Program-made: the position numbers and the translations under genes
The notes under the pieces: model-generated
Seen by the model: the letters and a program-made list of their open reading frames with translations, nothing else
What the model was told of the DNA's origin: nothing
Databases searched by the model: none
Assembly (NCBI RefSeq): GCF_036786105.1
Contig: NZ_DAIQRQ010000003.1
Coordinates: 124,001-188,000 of the forward strand
DNA: 64,000 nucleotides
Direction of reading: 5' to 3'
From: Ohtaekwangia sp036786105
GTDB lineage: Bacteria; Bacteroidota; Bacteroidia; Cytophagales; Cyclobacteriaceae
Shown: piece after piece, positions 61,129 to 64,000 of the stretch
How the letters are laid out: every line of letters begins with the position of its first letter
Position numbering within the stretch: the stretch's first letter is position 1

Positions 61129-62565
61129 TTTCTCCACTGCAGTATATATCCATGCACCGAAATATTGATTCTGCCGTCTGATAATCTTCCATTTGTCGAT
61201 CACTTCCTGGCGGTTGGTTGAGTAGTAAATATATACGTAGTAATAATTCTTCTCGGATTGATATAGTATAGCCGGGTTCAGCCCTTTTTCGCGCAGCTTG
61301 CTGAGTTGCTTTTTGGCGTTTTCAGCTTGCTGGTATACACCGAGTATCAGGTAGTGTCCTAAAGCATGTTCCTCTGCGATCTGTTCATCAGCCGGAGCTT
61401 TCTGGGCAGGTGCCTGTTCCTGTGGTGTTGCTGTTGTCTTGGTTGCTTCCCCGGTTTTATTGGCCTCTTGTTGAACCTCTGTAATGGGTTGCTGCGTCAC
61501 GGGTTGGTTTATAGCTTCCTGGTTTTTGCGTTTGGCTTTATCCTGTTTCGCTGGCGGGGCCTCCGCTGTGGTAGTGGTATCTTTCGAAGTTGGTGTCGTC
61601 TTCTTTGCAACGGCGGTGGCTGCTTTCACCGAGTCCTGCACTTCCTTTTCGGCAAATATACTTTCTTCGCGATTGTTTCTGCTCAGGCGGGCGCCCATGT
61701 ATATTTCGTGGGTGCCGCCTGCTACACTCTTTATATCGCCGGTAGGTCGCTCATACGCATAGCCTATACGCAGCAGACCTTTCAGGTTCAATCCTATAAA
61801 TCCGGTAGCACCGTAGCCATCGCGGTACGAGCCGCCAATCCAGATCACATCTTTGATAGTTACCTGCAGCAGACCTTCCCATTGGTGCTGAGTCTGATCG
61901 ATGGAGCGGTATATAACATAAGGAGATACCTTTACTGCACCGAGGTTAAAAGTATAGGAAGCTGACCCAAAGCGATTGTCAAATTTACTCGTCTTCACCT
62001 CGTTGAATGATTGGGCACTGTTGGGCTTTGAATCAAACAGCCGTGGTAAGGCAAAACCTATATTGAAATTTTTGAACTGGTAGTTAAAACCGAATTGCCC
62101 GTTCACGAATGTGTTGTTCTGTGATACATTGGCAAGTGCAGGATCATTGGTATTTTCCAGAGACGAGTAATCGAACGAGTTGAAGCCCACACCTCCCGAT
62201 AAACCGAAATTCAGATTATGTGCCTGCGCAAAACGAATGCGATAGCCAAATGTAGCGAGTACAGAAGTTGATGATAGCAAAATCGATTTGTCATTATAAG
62301 CCGTAAGGCCAAGCGAAACATTTCTGCCCACCGGGGCCTGAATATTAACAGCACCCACCGTAGGCGTGTTGTCAACACCGAGCCATTGTCTTCTGTAGAA
62401 CAGGTTAGCTTCTGCATAACCATTGTTGGCTACATAGGACGGATTGAACTGATACGGATTGGCAAAGAACTGGCTGAATACCGGCGGGTTTTGTCCATAC
62501 GCCACCTGGCAGACGAGCAGCGTTAGAATGAATAGCAGGGAACAAGTTGGTAGAGGTCTTTTCAT
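61126..62565 (-). CDS. PorP/SprF family T9SS membrane protein with C-terminal SPOR-like domain
   Basis: The 479-residue protein has a signal peptide (SLLFILTLLVCQVAYGQ), a PorP/SprF barrel domain (about 25-310: FSQFFANPYQFNPSYVANNGYAEANLFYRRQW, FGYRIRFAQAHNLNFGLSGGVGFN, IGYAYERPTGDI), a Lys/Thr/Ala/Gln-rich linker (about 320-400) and a final 75 residues like a SPOR domain (GHYLILGVYQQAENAKKQLSKLREKGLNPAIL). SPOR domains bind denuded peptidoglycan. The ordinary PorP/SprF protein at 32035 is about 336 residues, so this is a fusion. It lies 10 bp after the T9SS cargo gene and is presumably its partner. Confidence 0.87.
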   Translation of the reverse strand: MKRPLPTCSLLFILTLLVCQVAYGQNPPVFSQFFANPYQFNPSYVANNGYAEANLFYRRQWLGVDNTPTVGAVNIQAPVGRNVSLGLTAYNDKSILLSSTSVLATFGYRIRFAQAHNLNFGLSGGVGFNSFDYSSLENTNDPALANVSQNNTFVNGQFGFNYQFKNFNIGFALPRLFDSKPNSAQSFNEVKTSKFDNRFGSASYTFNLGAVKVSPYVIYRSIDQTQHQWEGLLQVTIKDVIWIGGSYRDGYGATGFIGLNLKGLLRIGYAYERPTGDIKSVAGGTHEIYMGARLSRNNREESIFAEKEVQDSVKAATAVAKKTTPTSKDTTTTAEAPPAKQDKAKRKNQEAINQPVTQQPITEVQQEANKTGEATKTTATPQEQAPAQKAPADEQIAEEHALGHYLILGVYQQAENAKKQLSKLREKGLNPAILYQSEKNYYYVYIYYSTNRQEVIDKWKIIRRQNQYFGAWIYTAVEK

Positions 62566-62575
62566 GGAAGCAGGG

Positions 62576-64000
62576 TCAGCGTATTAATCGAATCGCACCA
62601 GAGTATTTTTTATGATTCTCACATTGAATAACATAATAGTAGTCACCCTCTTCCAAGGGTTTCCCGTTTAGCGTGGCGTCCCAGTTGTTCTCATATACAT
62701 CCGCCTCGAATACTTTCTTGCCGAGGCGATTGAATATTTTGATCGGACAGCTGTTGATCATGGATATATTCTTCACCACCCAGATGTCGTTGGTCAGATC
62801 GCCGTTAGGAGAGAAGAGCTTGGCTGCACCGATCGGATTTACCGGATCTTCCTGTACGGTAATCGTTACCTCATCGCTGGCCGTTGCCCCTCCATTGTCG
62901 GTTACCGTTAAGCGGAAAGTATATACGCCTTCTACCAGATCTGTTACCGCGAGAATGGGATTGTTGTCGAGGTTGATAGCAGCCGGAGTACCCGCAATCT
63001 GCTCCCAGGTAAACAAGGTAATCACACCATCCGGATCGGTACCGATACCTTCCAGCGCTATAAAGTTATCGGGGAGCACAAGTGTAGTGTCGTTGCCGGC
63101 AAAAGCAGTAGGCGGTAAATTCTCAGCATGTACTTCAACCACAATCTCCGCGAATGCAGAAGCATTTTCATTGTCGATTGCGGTGAGCCTGAAAGTATAC
63201 GATCCCAACACCAGTCCGCCGGCATTCAGGGTCGTGCTGTTTGCTCCCGATAACGTTGCTGTTGACGGACCGCTTTGCTGTGTCCACTCAAGTGATGCAA
63301 TAGCTCCATCGAGGTCGAAAGCTGATCCGTTGATCACCGTTGAATTCGTTGGCTGGAAAAGGATCAGCGATGTTCCGGTGGTTACTACCGGAGGCTCATT
63401 CGTTCCTGCAGGAGCAATCACCACAGTAACTTCATCCGAGGCTGTAGCGCCTCCGTTATCGGCTACATCAATGCGGAATACATAGGTGCCTTGCGGCGGA
63501 TTGGATATTGTAATGATCGGGGTTGCTGTACCGGCAGGAGGAGAGATAGCCGGCCCGCTTACCTGTGTCCAGTTGTAGGAGTTGATCGTTCCATCCGGAT
63601 CGGAAGAAGTAGCCGTAATTACTACAGAAGTAACAGGAGCCCGTAAGAATATATCTTTTCCGGCATCGACTACCGGGTTTTTGTTAATTGATCCCGGCAA
63701 TACCGATACGTTCACTTCATCAGCATTGGTAAGACCTCCATTGTCGGTTACTGTGAGTGTGAATTGGTACGACCCAGTAGTAAGTGCCGACAGCGACAGT
63801 TTTGAAGTGGCTTGTCCTGTCATGGTTACGGCCCCACCTGATGCTTTTTCCCACAGGTATTTTTGTATGGTTCCGTCAATGTCGGTGCCACTGCCCTGCA
63901 GGCTGGTGGTGCTTTGCGGCAGGTAAATTACCTGGTCGAAGCCGGCATTGGCGATAGGAGGAAGGTTGCTTCCTTCTGCTACTACGGTAATATCCACGAA
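62576..64000 (-). CDS. PKD-repeat protein with T9SS type B (CHU_C) sorting domain, partial
   Basis: The gene runs beyond the window end; 474 residues are visible. They hold four PKD-like repeats of about 95 residues each, for example NLPPIANAGFDQVIYLP, then DNGGATASDEVTVVI and DGVITLFTWEQIAG. A CHU_C domain (about 85 residues, from AKLFSPNGDLTNDIWVV) ends with YYYVIQCENHKKYSGAIRLIR. That domain directs export by T9SS to the surface. The PorP/SPOR gene follows at 10 bp. The N-terminal part, and so the main function, is out of view. Confidence 0.88.
   Translation of the reverse strand, partial: FVDITVVAEGSNLPPIANAGFDQVIYLPQSTTSLQGSGTDIDGTIQKYLWEKASGGAVTMTGQATSKLSLSALTTGSYQFTLTVTDNGGLTNADEVNVSVLPGSINKNPVVDAGKDIFLRAPVTSVVITATSSDPDGTINSYNWTQVSGPAISPPAGTATPIITISNPPQGTYVFRIDVADNGGATASDEVTVVIAPAGTNEPPVVTTGTSLILFQPTNSTVINGSAFDLDGAIASLEWTQQSGPSTATLSGANSTTLNAGGLVLGSYTFRLTAIDNENASAFAEIVVEVHAENLPPTAFAGNDTTLVLPDNFIALEGIGTDPDGVITLFTWEQIAGTPAAINLDNNPILAVTDLVEGVYTFRLTVTDNGGATASDEVTITVQEDPVNPIGAAKLFSPNGDLTNDIWVVKNISMINSCPIKIFNRLGKKVFEADVYENNWDATLNGKPLEEGDYYYVIQCENHKKYSGAIRLIR

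Noticed and set aside
61366..61965. 199-codon plus-strand frame rich in Cys, Phe and Gly
   Set aside because: Antisense to the PorP/SPOR gene; composition reflects the linker read backwards, no domain recognised.

Overview
The window comes from a gliding-type member of the Bacteroidota, most likely order Cytophagales. Evidence seen in the sequence: type IX secretion (T9SS) C-terminal sorting domains of both kinds (type A on two esterases, type B/CHU_C on two giant repeat proteins), three PorP/SprF-related or OmpA-related outer-membrane partners, several FtsX/TPR/beta-barrel proteins of Bacteroidota style, and candidate -7 promoter elements of the TAnnTTTG type. No rRNA, tRNA, CRISPR array, prophage or complete insertion sequence was found.

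Layout. (1) 1-5405: a methionine/one-carbon operon headed by a SAM riboswitch. Methionine synthase is encoded as two proteins split exactly at the domain boundary, followed by metF; a frameshifted four-helix-bundle (IVS/S23-type) gene flanked by 10-bp inverted repeats sits between them. (2) 5442-19507: mixed housekeeping and envelope genes: a TPR protein ending in a histidine-kinase DHp helix pair without an ATPase domain, an FtsX-type permease, an NTF2-like protein, and a leftward block with an exported TPR-CHAT protease-like protein plus a beta-barrel, an M23 peptidase, Mog, TrhO, a TPR/zinc-ribbon protein, ACMSD and another barrel. (3) 19665-26152: LTA-synthase-like phosphotransferase, GT39/ArnT-like glycosyltransferase, SDR, YebC and a GT2 enzyme. 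(4) 26256-34292: a 1922-residue tandem-repeat T9SS type B protein followed by its PorP/SprF partner and a PD40/degenerate-OmpA protein. (5) 34348-42719: a Wzx/Wzy-type exopolysaccharide operon (Wzz/BY-kinase-like, flippase, glycosyltransferase, an unreported-looking 34-residue membrane peptide, polymerase/ligase, half-size TolC-like protein, acyltransferase 3). (6) 42727-51215: methyltransferase, EEP phosphatase, two GT-C-like membrane proteins, a UbiA/HAD pair resembling polyprenyl-phospho-ribose synthesis, and a GMC oxidoreductase with a Tat-type small subunit. (7) 51182-60439: alpha/beta hydrolase and two tandem paralogous secreted esterases with FN3 and PA14 domains. (8) 61126-64000: a second T9SS cargo/PorP pair on the minus strand, where the PorP protein carries a SPOR-like tail; the cargo gene runs off the window.

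How it fits together: much of the window serves the cell surface. Polysaccharide is made, flipped and polymerised (region 5), decorated by polyprenyl-linked sugar enzymes and GT-C transferases (regions 3 and 6), and large adhesin-like or hydrolytic proteins are exported by T9SS (regions 4, 7, 8). The most unusual non-coding signal is a family of degenerate intergenic repeats, one module of which directly abuts the stop codons of three unrelated minus-strand genes. All functional calls rest on reading the translated sequences; no database search was possible.
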